Source: Verrucomicrobiales bacterium (GTDB taxonomy: Bacteria > Verrucomicrobiota > Verrucomicrobiia > Limisphaerales > F1-12-MAGs170). From it: a DNA stretch of 43,864 nucleotides. Below are positions 17,088-26,127 of the stretch, piece after piece; within the stretch, counting starts at the first letter, position 1, and each line of letters opens with the position of its first letter. A program made the position numbers and the translations under genes. The stretch spans positions 1-43,864 of the forward strand of contig SXMN01000332.1 of the NCBI GenBank assembly GCA_005777315.1. The letters run 5' to 3'. The notes under the pieces were generated by a model. That model searched no databases and had not been told where the DNA came from. It was given only the letters and a program-made list of their open reading frames with translations.

Positions 17088-18302
17088 TCAGGCCGAAGCC
17101 GGGACGGCGATTCGGACCGGATTCCGAAATCCAAAGAGCCCCTTTAACCACGTCCAGCCAGCCTTGATCCCTTTCAAGAGTCCAAGATCGCGGACTTCGT
17201 CGAGGTGATAGGCGCGTGCGAGTTCCTGCTCGTGTCCTCGATAACGCGGTGGCAGGGCGAAAAGCGGTTGCGTCTCCCCATCCACGATTCGGACAATTTC
17301 GCTCATGAACAGCCCGCGCCCAACGGCCAGTTCACCCTTCGGCAGCTCGAATGATTTCTTCGGAAGCACAAGCCATGGACGATACTCGAAGCGGCGACTT
17401 CCGTTCGCCTCATGAACCAGCCTGCCGTAACTCCGGATTGGAGACCCCTGGATGGCCGTGGAGGTAAACATCCGGTTCCCGTTCTCGCGCGGGACAAACC
17501 GGCGGCTGTGAAACGTGAACAAATCCCAGAGGTACACCTGGCCGAATGTCATCAGACGAAAAGACCAGCCGGCCAGCATGTAGGCCATGATCACAATGAG
17601 CACTGAAATGAACGCTCCGAGATACGGATTGATGAAAGCCGTCGCCGTGACGAGCGAAAGGACGGAGGCCCGGAAGGTCTTCAGCGCCGCGTCCACCGTG
17701 GTGAATGGACTGATGATGATCAGCACCTGGATGGAGTGCGACACCAGCCATACGATTGCAAATATGGCCAGCGCAAACGGAGTGAGAAGAAGGTTCAGCA
17801 GACCGGAGCCGTCGATCATGGCAAACTGTCCTGCGCTCAGCAGCGCCTGGGCGTCGCCGGCCTTTGATGGCATGACCGAAACAATGAAAGGCACGAAGGC
17901 TCCGGCCGCAACGAGTCCGCTGATCTTGTTCTCCACAGCTTCCGCCACGTCGAATGGCTTCTTGAGCGCCGTAGGAAGCGCGGTTCCGGCTGTGTCTTTG
18001 AGTAATACAGCGGCAACCAGCAGGAGCGCGGGAATCCAAAACACGGGCTCGGCGTACCAATGCAGCTTTTGTTTCCGCTCTTTGTCCGCCGAGAAGTACT
18101 CCCAGGCGCCGACGGCGCTTACACCCAGCAGTGGAGAAATGGCCACGCCGGTGATGACTGACAGAGTTTTGGCCGCTTCAAGTCCGGGAGTGGACTTGGA
18201 TGAGTTGGATTTGCTCTCGGCGATCTGTGCCCCATCGGTCCTGATCGCCAGAAACAGCAAACTCAAAAGTGTGCCGAGCAAAAATGAGCGGATCGCTTTC
18301 AT
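17088..18302 (-). CDS. Predicted polytopic membrane protein of unknown function
   Basis: About 404 residues from ATG 18302 (a TTG at 18344 also opens the frame). A signal-like stretch (SFLLGTLLSLLFLAI) is followed by a hydrophilic linker and then five or six membrane helices, including PVFWIPALLLVAAVLL, FALAIFAIVWLVSH, QVLIIISPF and FISVLIVIMAYMLAGW. The last 140 residues are hydrophilic with a beta-rich, PH- or bPH-like pattern (EYRPWLVLPKKSFELPKGEL, IVRIVDGETQPLFALPPRY) and probably face the cytoplasm. I do not recognise a family. It sits between the lamin-tail/CotH gene and the small secreted-protein gene on one strand. Confidence 0.7.
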   Translation of the reverse strand: MKAIRSFLLGTLLSLLFLAIRTDGAQIAESKSNSSKSTPGLEAAKTLSVITGVAISPLLGVSAVGAWEYFSADKERKQKLHWYAEPVFWIPALLLVAAVLLKDTAGTALPTALKKPFDVAEAVENKISGLVAAGAFVPFIVSVMPSKAGDAQALLSAGQFAMIDGSGLLNLLLTPFALAIFAIVWLVSHSIQVLIIISPFTTVDAALKTFRASVLSLVTATAFINPYLGAFISVLIVIMAYMLAGWSFRLMTFGQVYLWDLFTFHSRRFVPRENGNRMFTSTAIQGSPIRSYGRLVHEANGSRRFEYRPWLVLPKKSFELPKGELAVGRGLFMSEIVRIVDGETQPLFALPPRYRGHEQELARAYHLDEVRDLGLLKGIKAGWTWLKGLFGFRNPVRIAVPASA

Positions 18303-18450
18303 ACGTCGATTCGGAATCTGCCCGAGTGGAAACTGTTTTGACAAAGGAAAACTCAGGCAAGTTCCAATTGACCGATCTCACCAGCACATCAGCCTGCCTT
18401 GTGGCATTCTCCACAGGAAGCGGAGCCACGAGGGGAGACATTCAAATCGA

Positions 18451-21096
18451 TTACTCGCTGGTGGTGAATTGCACCGGCGCTGACCAGTGGCTGGCGCGGC
18501 CTGCTGAGTCAAACATTCGAACGCGGGCCCTATACGTGTGGCCAGATCTCGCAATTCCGGCGGGGATGGTACTCTGCAATTCCGTTTTTTTGATCCGACC
18601 CGAAGTCCACACCGGTTGAATCTCATAATGCCGGGGACTGCGCGCGTGAAAACCTGGAGCCTTTGGGTCTGTCACTTCACCCAGGCGCCACTCGATCGTG
18701 CCAAACTCGGCCGCTCCGCTGAAGGCACTGCTCTCGAATCGCAATTGCCCTGGCGGAAAATTCTTCGGGCCTGTTGAACGGATCGTCGGCGTGCTCGGGA
18801 TGGCCGGATCGTTGGCAATCCTGGCATCCATCCATTTCCCTCGACGCTCAACATAACTCTTCATCAACTTCACCATGCCTGGAAAATCCTGCGTGGGGGA
18901 CGCCTGGTAAAACAAGCCTTGGCCTGATTTTCCAGGCATGGATTTGCCTGAGTCACCGAGTATCGGGTTGTAATCCCACATCGCCCGGTCTGCCTGAACC
19001 ATCGACAGTCCACCCGCCGGATCGGAGATGAGCGCCGCGTACTCGTCAATCAACTGCCACGCCTGGTCCGTGTTGAAGAGAAGGTCGCGAATTTCGCGCA
19101 CGCGATTCTGGTATTCGACACGGAAAGCCGGTCGTGGCAACACGCGGTTGCGAAAGGGTGACATTCCGCCTCCGTACATCGAATCGGACCAGCTCAAATC
19201 AATGTCCCACGGATGCACCGACCAGCGGCCCGTGTCGGGATTGCGATAATAGAAGTAATTTTTTCCGGCGTCTTCGTCGATGTCGTAGTGGTGAATGCAC
19301 TCCACGATCGCGCGATAGCTGTAGTAGCGGTCAAGGTCGAAGTTGGCGCGCCACCATTCGTCGGGCTGTTGCCGGTGTTGGTAAGCCTGCATGAATGCCA
19401 TCAAGTCAGAGCGGTTCGCCGGCTGCCCTTCTCCCCGGTTATTCAGTTCTCCAGCGCCAAACTCCATCTTGAAGAGATTTCCGTCAGGCAACTTGTGGGC
19501 GTCCAGGAAGTTTCCATCCATTTGCTCGACCGCCAGGTAAAGGCCCCAAAAATCTCCCTGGTACTGGCTCCGCGACTCGTCGGCCTCGTCGATGACGCGA
19601 AGTTGAACCCAGTGCGTCTCCGGTCCTTCGACACCCGCAAGGTTGAACAATCTGAAGCCCACGGCTTCAAACATGCCTTGTTCCCCGCGTTGTCCGTAAT
19701 CTGCCTGCTGGATGCAGGCCCCGAGATTCAGCTTCGACCATGTCTCGGGCAGCATTTGGCCATGGTTGTCCGAGGCTTGGAATTCATGGCCCCGATTGAA
19801 GGAGAACTTCCACATGTTCTTGCCCATCGCATAGCGCCAGCCTCCGCCGCGCGCTCGAAAACGCACGTGGTCGTAAACCTTGCCGTCATAAACCAGAGTT
19901 CCGATCCACTTGTATTCCTTGCCCGGGTATTGCTCCCGAAATTGCGCCTGTTCGACCGCGGTCTTCTTCGCGATCAGATGGTAAACAGGCAGGCTCCGCA
20001 TGACGTTTGTTCCGAATTCGACCACTTTCGTTGATGGCGAGAAGGGATTGAATCCGCCCGGAATCGCAGCGCCCCGCCACGCAGGAACACCATCATAAAC
20101 GAAGTAGGCGAAGTTTGGCTGCGAATCGTCAGCGTAAGGTGCCATCACCTTCGTGCCCAGTTTATCCTCTGCACGGACTCGGTAACGCACCAGCCGTCGA
20201 TGCTTCTGGATTTCCGCCGGGAGAATCGCCCTGAAGTTATTGGTGGATCCAGCGCCATCGCCGGGTGTCGGCTGGATCATCTCCATCGAAGTCCACGGCC
20301 CACGGTAGGCTGCGTCCTGGAGTTCGACATACTTGCCTGGTTCCACCACCTGATATTCCAAAGTCACCTTCGACACGCCGTTCGGATCAGCCAGCCGCAC
20401 CTGGATCGAAACCGGTTCTCCCGATCTGGGGCTGGCCGGAACGTGCCTCACCTCTACGATTTGTGGCGGTGAATTGGTTTGAAACACCGAGTTGCGCGCA
20501 CCAGGTGTAGGCTGGAAGCCGTTTGTTGTGGCTCCAGCAACGCTGGGTGGAACCGCTGCGCAAGATCGCCAGCTTCCGGCCAGGGCATTGTTCAGGCTCG
20601 GATGAATCAGTTCAATGGAACTCCCGGCTGGCGCGCCCGCCAGTGGCCACGGAAAGCCGTGACTGTAATTAACCTCGTCTTGCACCTGTCCCTTCGCATC
20701 ATCGAGAACCAGCCTTCCCGTGCGCCGGCCGAGTCTTCCTTGGAATTGTCCAGATGCGGGAAAGCCGAACTTGCGCTGGAATTGATTCGTGTCCCGTGCC
20801 AGCACCAGGTAGCCATCGGGCTTAAGCGATGCTCCCTGCGCGAAGTTGTATTTGATTCCAGCGACAAACTTCCAGCCGCTCAACTCGACGGTTTCCGTGC
20901 CGCTGTTGTAAAGCTCCACAAACTCGGTCCGGTCATCTTTTGCCGGGCGATGGTTGATCTCGTTGATCACGATCTGGGCCCGAAGACTCAGAATCGAGAG
21001 GACGAACACAACAAGAGGAAAGGTGGATCGTTGAGCTCCATGACGACACCATGAAGAGGCTCCGAGGCCGGCCTTTGAATTCTGCAACGTTTGCAT
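18451..21096 (-). CDS. Secreted lamin-tail and CotH-kinase domain protein
   Basis: About 881 residues from ATG 21096 (an upstream ATG at 21159 is possible). A signal peptide (TFPLVVFVLSILSLRAQ) leads into a lamin-tail domain (about 40-160: IVINEINHRP, FVELYNSGTETVELSGW), a linker with Ig-like character, and a CotH-kinase-like domain (about 340-740) with FRARGGGWRYAMGK, GLYLAVEQMDGNFL, NLFKM and the DxD block HPWDIDLSW. A fibronectin-like tail follows (ARVRMFDSAGRASHW). CotH in Bacillus phosphorylates spore-coat proteins; the PVC versions are exported and have no proven substrate. Neighbours upstream and downstream are also envelope proteins. A second CotH-like gene is at 38099-39832. Confidence 0.85.
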   Translation of the reverse strand: MQTLQNSKAGLGASSWCRHGAQRSTFPLVVFVLSILSLRAQIVINEINHRPAKDDRTEFVELYNSGTETVELSGWKFVAGIKYNFAQGASLKPDGYLVLARDTNQFQRKFGFPASGQFQGRLGRRTGRLVLDDAKGQVQDEVNYSHGFPWPLAGAPAGSSIELIHPSLNNALAGSWRSCAAVPPSVAGATTNGFQPTPGARNSVFQTNSPPQIVEVRHVPASPRSGEPVSIQVRLADPNGVSKVTLEYQVVEPGKYVELQDAAYRGPWTSMEMIQPTPGDGAGSTNNFRAILPAEIQKHRRLVRYRVRAEDKLGTKVMAPYADDSQPNFAYFVYDGVPAWRGAAIPGGFNPFSPSTKVVEFGTNVMRSLPVYHLIAKKTAVEQAQFREQYPGKEYKWIGTLVYDGKVYDHVRFRARGGGWRYAMGKNMWKFSFNRGHEFQASDNHGQMLPETWSKLNLGACIQQADYGQRGEQGMFEAVGFRLFNLAGVEGPETHWVQLRVIDEADESRSQYQGDFWGLYLAVEQMDGNFLDAHKLPDGNLFKMEFGAGELNNRGEGQPANRSDLMAFMQAYQHRQQPDEWWRANFDLDRYYSYRAIVECIHHYDIDEDAGKNYFYYRNPDTGRWSVHPWDIDLSWSDSMYGGGMSPFRNRVLPRPAFRVEYQNRVREIRDLLFNTDQAWQLIDEYAALISDPAGGLSMVQADRAMWDYNPILGDSGKSMPGKSGQGLFYQASPTQDFPGMVKLMKSYVERRGKWMDARIANDPAIPSTPTIRSTGPKNFPPGQLRFESSAFSGAAEFGTIEWRLGEVTDPKAPGFHARSPRHYEIQPVWTSGRIKKTELQSTIPAGIARSGHTYRARVRMFDSAGRASHWSAPVQFTTSE

Positions 21097-21227
21097 CTTG
21101 ATTCTTTGGACAACGGTTCTGAGCAATTGTGCTGAACGTGTCGAAGCACTTTCCATCAAGTCTGCTGAGGGCAGGAGAGTTCCTCGCTCACCGATCTGCG
21201 GCGTCCGTTGACGCCTGTCTCACCCGC

Positions 21228-22028
21228 TTACTTCGGGCGCACTGACGGTGCTTCATAGCCCTTATGCCAATGAAAGCTCCAAAGTTTTTCGAGCGGGGCC
21301 AGTTCCACATGCCCGTCGAAGCACGACACGTTGATGGAACCTGAAAGTTTCCCGCCCGCCGGAACAGACCTCGGAGCGCTCTTCGCGCTGCTGCTGCCAT
21401 GCCGCGCAACACAGTACCTTCCCATTCCGCCTGCAGGCCCGTCACCCAGGTAGAGATTCCTTGCCGGAGCGTTGTTGGCTTCGGGCCATGCGTCCACCCA
21501 CATGGCATCGCCGAACACCGGTGTCTGCGACGGACGTTCGACTCCGGCTTCGCTTCCAAACTCTTTGTTCGCCGCGCTGATTCCTGAGTATAACCATGAA
21601 TTGAAGGAGTAACTGCCCTGGTACCCTTGCACTCCGTTTGTCGGCCAGATCCATGTTTCATCCGCTGTGCCGTAATTTGGATTCAATGCGTGTCTCGAAA
21701 TCCGCTTCTTTGGCTCCGGGGCCGACGGGCAGTAACGCACTTGATGGACATTGGCATGGTTACGAATCAGGATCGCCATCCAAAGATCCCTGTCCTGAGT
21801 GTATGGAAGGGTCTTTCCCTGATCATTGAAGTACATGAAGTTAGCAAGGCCGATCTGTTTCAGATTGCCCATGCATTTGATCTGGTGCGCCTTGGTCTTG
21901 GCCCGGGCCAGGGCCGGCAGCAACATTCCGGCGAGGATCGCGATGATGGCGATGACGACCAGAAGTTCGATCAAAGTGAAAGCGGCACGAGAGTTCCCCA
22001 GTATTGAAGCTTCAATTTTCATGGCCAT
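21228..22028 (-). CDS. Prepilin-type protein with H-X9-DG motif
   Basis: The 266-residue product has a type IV pseudopilin N-terminus: short leader, [19 protein letters not shown] with Glu at +5 of the mature protein, and a hydrophobic helix ending [12 protein letters not shown]. The rest is the globular domain of the large DUF1559-like family of PVC bacteria, with ARHG and CFDGHVEL forming the motif region near the C-terminus. Such proteins are processed by a prepilin peptidase and probably assemble with a type II secretion-like or pilus system; hundreds can occur in one genome and individual roles are unknown. ATG codons at 22028 and 22022 are both possible. It is upstream of the lamin-tail/CotH gene on the same strand. 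Confidence 0.85.
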   Translation of the reverse strand: MAMKIEASILGNSRAAFTLIELLVVIAIIAILAGMLLPALARAKTKAHQIKCMGNLKQIGLANFMYFNDQGKTLPYTQDRDLWMAILIRNHANVHQVRYCPSAPEPKKRISRHALNPNYGTADETWIWPTNGVQGYQGSYSFNSWLYSGISAANKEFGSEAGVERPSQTPVFGDAMWVDAWPEANNAPARNLYLGDGPAGGMGRYCVARHGSSSAKSAPRSVPAGGKLSGSINVSCFDGHVELAPLEKLWSFHWHKGYEAPSVRPK

Positions 22029-22195
22029 TTTTCAAGATCAGCCCGTCTGAACTTTCGCTTTGTGGGTTTGTGAAATTTTTTGCCTGGACCAATCACGTCA
22101 GTCTGGAACTTGAATCGACGATAGCTTGCACCTGATCAGACCGCAAGCAGGCCGCCTGTGTCCGTAATTCATCTCGAACTTCGCGACGACCAATG

Positions 22196-23128
22196 TCAGT
22201 TGTTCTTCAGCAATCCCTCCGCATGTCCGATGTTCTTCACCTGCGCAAAAATTCCCTGAACCTCGCGCAACAATTCCTCATCGATCGGCTCCGCCAGCCA
22301 TTGAGCCCATTTGCGGATGTTCTCTGGATTTGCCGAACCAGCCACAGTGGTCGTGATGTCAGGGTTTTCGCATGAGAACTGGAGCGCCAGCCGGGCGATG
22401 TCGCTCCCTTTCTTCGCGCAAAGATCCGCGGCTCGCCGCGCGGCGGTTTTGACGTCCTCGGGTTCTTTCAACCATTTGGGGAGGGGAGCGTTGGTCAGCA
22501 ACCGTGCGCTGAACGGACCGGCGTTCATGACTCCGACGCCCTTGGATTTCAGGTAACGAACGGTCTCATCCGCGAAACGGGTGTTTTGCAGCGTGTATTG
22601 GTTGTAACTCAGAACGCAATCCACATCCGTCTGGTCACAAATAAACCGGAAGATTTTCTGCGGATAGCCGCTGAAGCCAATGAACCTCACCTTCCCTTGG
22701 TCCCGAAGTTTTCGCAGCGCCGGCAAGGTCTCATCCACAATCTGCTGCATCTCGACAAATTCGATGTCGTGGCACAGGCAGATGTCCAGGTGATCGACCC
22801 CCATCCGGTGAAGGCTGACATCGACGCTCTCGACCACTCGCCGCGCTGAAAAATCAAAATGACCCAGGTCGTAGCGGCCAAGTTTCGTTCCCAGAATGTA
22901 GCGGTCACGGGCAATCCCCCGCAATGCCACGCCGAGCAACACCTCGGACATCCCGCGCCCATAGAACGGTGACGTGTCGATGAAGTTCAGCCCGCAATCG
23001 AGAGCGGTATGGACAGAACGGATGGCTTCGTCCAAGCCGACCGGACGAAACTCCTGCCCCAGCGAGGAAGCGCCGAAGCTGAGAACAGGGAGGCGAAGAT
23101 TGGTTTTTCCAAGAAGTCGTGTTTGCAT
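22196..23128 (-). CDS. Aldo/keto reductase
   Basis: About 310 residues from ATG 23128; the frame opens upstream at 23209 without family features. It is an NAD(P)H-dependent TIM-barrel oxidoreductase. The catalytic tetrad can be placed: Asp and Tyr in FIDTSPFYGRG, Lys in LGTKLGRYD, and His in CLCHDIEF. The family opening RLLGKTNLRLPVLSFGASSLG is present, and SGYPQKIF and TVAGSANPENI match the cofactor-binding end. The sequence most resembles the L-galactose or aldose dehydrogenase-like branch, but substrate is uncertain. It is downstream of cheX on the same strand after about 130 bases; no functional link is evident. Confidence 0.88.
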   Translation of the reverse strand: MQTRLLGKTNLRLPVLSFGASSLGQEFRPVGLDEAIRSVHTALDCGLNFIDTSPFYGRGMSEVLLGVALRGIARDRYILGTKLGRYDLGHFDFSARRVVESVDVSLHRMGVDHLDICLCHDIEFVEMQQIVDETLPALRKLRDQGKVRFIGFSGYPQKIFRFICDQTDVDCVLSYNQYTLQNTRFADETVRYLKSKGVGVMNAGPFSARLLTNAPLPKWLKEPEDVKTAARRAADLCAKKGSDIARLALQFSCENPDITTTVAGSANPENIRKWAQWLAEPIDEELLREVQGIFAQVKNIGHAEGLLKNN

Positions 23129-23256
23129 CGGCGCGAGGCTGTCAAATTCGCGCACGATTGTAATGCAGAAAACGGCAGGCGAGTGGGGGGGCGAGACCTG
23201 CGCCGGCAAGGTAGGTTTCTGATGTCAGAGCGCGGAGGTGGTTGGAAGGCCCGATA

Positions 23257-23736
23257 TCAGACCTCTTTGATCACGACATGAGCCAGCATTCGATGAACCT
23301 GGTTCCGAAAACCCAGGATCTTCTTCTTTGAGGTGCCGGTGCCACTGATGGCGATCTGTTCGCCGCGCAGAATGGATGGAATCGTCAGAGTGCATTCCCA
23401 GCCGGTGTCACACAGACGGGACTTGATGTTGCCGACCACCATGTTGCTGAGTTCCCCGATGGCGTCCTTGACCATTTCATCTTCAATCCCGTCCGCTTCG
23501 CTGATGCCCAGCATTTGTCCGGTGACGACCTTGGCGAATCCGAAGCCGGAATAGAGATAAACGATGCCGTTGGCTTGACCCGCAAAACCGACCGATCCCA
23601 CAATCTGGCCGCACGGCTCGGCTGCCAGCGGTTCCCCGCCATCACTCAACATGGTCATGCCGAGCATCTGGGTGAAAACATTTTCCACCGATTGCCTGGT
23701 CAGATTCTCGACGATATCGATCAATGCTCCGCTCAT
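23257..23736 (-). CDS. CheX-like chemotaxis phosphatase family protein
   Basis: About 159 residues from ATG 23736; the frame opens upstream at 23829, overlapping the frameshifted pseudopilin gene. The CheC/CheX/FliY signature is seen in AIGELSNMVVGNIKSRL, with the E-x2-N pair that acts on phospho-CheY, and the preceding strands (SVGFAGQANGIVYLYSGF) fit the CheX fold. CheX removes phosphate from CheY in spirochaetes and Thermotoga. No che, fli or mcp gene lies nearby, so this is an orphan and could act on another response regulator. The C-terminal half is the hydrophobic dimerising part usual for the family. Confidence 0.75.
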   Translation of the reverse strand: MSGALIDIVENLTRQSVENVFTQMLGMTMLSDGGEPLAAEPCGQIVGSVGFAGQANGIVYLYSGFGFAKVVTGQMLGISEADGIEDEMVKDAIGELSNMVVGNIKSRLCDTGWECTLTIPSILRGEQIAISGTGTSKKKILGFRNQVHRMLAHVVIKEV

Positions 23737-23806
23737 AGTTTGAAAACAACGGAGGTATATCGGCAGATTTAGGGGATACTTAACCCGTATTTCAACGGGC
23801 ACTGCT

Positions 23807-24642
23807 TCAAGGCGGCCAGGGCGTGCCATCCTTGATCGGCGCTGAAGTGCGGACTTGAATCCAAGGAACGTCAGTCGGACCTTTTGCGTTGGCTACAATC
23901 TTCCTGGATAGGGAATCGGGATCCTTCCATTTCCGGATCTCGGCGTGGCCGTCCGCGAAGGAGAAGCCCCATGCGCTGTTGTGATAATTTGCCGGCAAAT
24001 TGCCCCAAGTTTGCTTTCGGTTAACGAAGACAAGGAAGTAGCCATCATCAATGCCGTCGGGATGCTCATCCAGGAAGACGAACGCCTGAGAAGGCGAGGG
24101 GTTGATGATCTCGGAAGTCTTTTTGAACGTGTAATGCGTATTCTTTATCTCCGCCGTGTACCAACTGTCACCATTCATGTTACCGTTCATGGAAATGCTC
24201 CGGACTCGCGGAATCATTCTTCCACCAAGCTTCACGGCACTTTTGTCAGCCGGGCATTTGTAAATCTCCAGCGACTGGTTGTAGTTCCAGAGCAAACCTT
24301 TCGGCGCCTTGATCAGGTTTACATTCGTCGCATCTTGGGGAGTCAGGAGCCAGCCTTCGATCCAGCCTCGCTGATCTCCGGTGCCATTTGGGACAAGCTT
24401 TTCGTTATTGTCTTCGGGGTACACATGTACCAGGCCAGGTTTAGTTGGCGGAGGTTGTTCAGACAGGAGATGCCTTGCGCCTTGGTTTTGGACTTGGACA
24501 GCGCGGGCAGGAGCATTCCCGCAAGGATGGTGATGATTGCAATGACGACGAGCAACTCGATCAAAATAAAGCCGAGACGGCTTCGGTTGGGGTTCTTGCA
24601 GTGATGGGTAGCCGCTGGCGAAATACTTGTGAAGGATGTCAA
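23807..24642 (-). pseudogene. Prepilin-type H-X9-DG protein split by a frameshift
   Basis: Two overlapping minus-strand frames make one protein. The first (from a TTG at 24642) carries the pseudopilin N-terminus [18 protein letters not shown] and continues to [10 protein letters not shown]. The second, to the stop at 23807, resumes with [10 protein letters not shown] and ends with the H-X9-DG region [21 protein letters not shown]. The break is at about 24421-24428, where the dinucleotide AC (plus strand) is doubled; removing two bases restores WYMYPEDNN, which fits relatives. Rejoined length would be about 276 residues. The intact gene at 36788-37672 shares the [14 protein letters not shown] end. 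It may be a recent mutation, an assembly error, or a phase-variable site; I cannot tell which. Confidence 0.75.
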
Positions 24643-24779
24643 GGAGAGGACTCCCTGGGTTCACGAACTTGTGCATTGCTGCACGTCAACCCGTGAGTCT
24701 ATTTTCCGTCATTGCGCCTGACGCTCCTGAGCATTACAAATTCCCGACCCTGAGAGAAAAATCAAAGCTGAATCCAGCC

Positions 24780-25739
24780 ATGAATCGAATCATCCTAACC
24801 TTGCTCGGCCTCATCACACTCATCTCCACCGCAGCCTCCGCTGCTCAATTGAAGTTTTCCCTGGTGCCTGATTTCTTCGAAAAAGATCCCGACAACAAAC
24901 CGCTTGGCCCCTGCCACGGCGGCGCGGCAATCGACAAGGCCGGCAATATCTACGTCACCACGGACACTCCACGGGGCATCGTCGTGTATTCTCGTGCTGG
25001 CAAATTCCTGCGGGCCGTTGGCCCGACGCGGATTCATGCTTTGGAGATACGCTCGGAGAAGGGCGTGGAATATATTTACGCCGCACGCCCGTCCGATCAT
25101 GAAGTCGTGAAACTAAAGCTCAACGGCGAGCAGGTATGGTCGCTTCAATATCCAAAGGAGTCGGGCCTCTTCAAAGACGAGAAGGGATTCAATCCGTGCG
25201 CGGTGACAGTCGCGCCGGATGGTTCGATATTCGTCGCCGATGGCTACGGATCCAATTACGTGCTCAAGTTCGACAAGAATCGTAAATTCGTTACAGCCTT
25301 TGGTGGGCCGGGCGAAGCTGAGGGCAAATTCAAGACCTGCCACGGCATTGGACTGGATACGAGGCACGGCAAGCCCTTGCTGCTCGTTTGCAACCGAAAC
25401 GCCAACCGGGTGGAGCATTGGGATCTCGACGGTCATTTCGTGAGAGTGATCCAGAAAGACCTTCGGATGCCGGCTGCGGTCCACATCCGTGGTAATTACG
25501 CTGTGTTCCCCGAGTTGCAAGGGCGGGTGACCGTGTTGAGCAAGGATGGATCGATCGCGGCGCAGGTAGGCGACAATCCGGATGAGAAGCAGCGCGCCAA
25601 TTTCGGGCTGCCCCAGGATCAGTGGAAGGACGGGATCTGCAACTCACCACATGGCGCCTCGATTGACAAGGACGGCAACCTGATCGTCGCTGAGTGGACC
25701 AAGTTCGGGCGCCTCCACAAATTCGTCAGGGCGAAGTAA
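24780..25739 (+). CDS. Secreted NHL-repeat beta-propeller protein
   Basis: About 319 residues from ATG 24780. A signal peptide (IILTLLGLITLISTAASAA) is followed by about five or six NHL-type blades, for example AIDKAGNIYVTTDTPRGIVVY, VTVAPDGSIFVADGYGSNYV and ASIDKDGNLIVAEWTKFGRL. Conserved histidines occur at blade starts (GPCHGG, KTCHGIG, NSPHGAS), an arrangement also found in propellers that bind metals or act like peptidylglycine lyases, but no enzyme class can be assigned. It is divergent from the frameshifted pseudopilin gene. A weak A-T stem with a TTCG loop follows the stop at about 25740. Confidence 0.8.
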   Translation: MNRIILTLLGLITLISTAASAAQLKFSLVPDFFEKDPDNKPLGPCHGGAAIDKAGNIYVTTDTPRGIVVYSRAGKFLRAVGPTRIHALEIRSEKGVEYIYAARPSDHEVVKLKLNGEQVWSLQYPKESGLFKDEKGFNPCAVTVAPDGSIFVADGYGSNYVLKFDKNRKFVTAFGGPGEAEGKFKTCHGIGLDTRHGKPLLLVCNRNANRVEHWDLDGHFVRVIQKDLRMPAAVHIRGNYAVFPELQGRVTVLSKDGSIAAQVGDNPDEKQRANFGLPQDQWKDGICNSPHGASIDKDGNLIVAEWTKFGRLHKFVRAK

Positions 25740-26127
25740 AAGTTCGCTTTTCAAGCACCCGGCGCAATTGAAACATCCGTGCTTTACAAGTTGGCGGTAG
25801 CGGAGCGCGGAATTCCGCACTCCGGCACAAAGCTCTGCCACGCCCGGTCTTGAGGTGTTTTCGTTACCGACAACCTCGGAAGGCACCGTCGAAACAACGC
25901 ACCGCTCCTATCAGCTGCCAGGTGGGGCTGGCTATGGTCAGCCTGCCACGGAAACAGAAGAAGCTGATCTGGCGCCTGCATGTCTGTCACGCCCTCTTTC
26001 TTGAGGTTTGTGGAGCACCTCTGGAGATGCAGTCTGAATTCAGGCGTGAACGAGCCCCTGTATGATTTCCAAGAAGCCTTGCTTCTAACGTTGCGGTTCT
26101 GCCCATTCACAAGCCATGATCTGATCC
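25740..26127. other. Intergenic region with palindrome, NHL gene / rnr
   Basis: This 388-bp gap between two plus-strand genes holds the palindrome at 25801-25824 and otherwise no feature I can support. A minus-strand open frame (25784-26245) runs through it but reads as low-order arginine- and serine-rich sequence and overlaps the start of rnr. Confidence 0.4.
25801..25824. repeat. 24-base near-perfect palindrome
   Basis: The 24 bases are self-complementary except for one pair (25806/25819) and centre on GAATTC. The left end CGGAGCGCGGA is also found at bases 20-30 of the window, next to another hairpin. It could be a REP-type repeat or a terminator for the NHL gene, about 65 bases after its stop. 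Confidence 0.5.
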
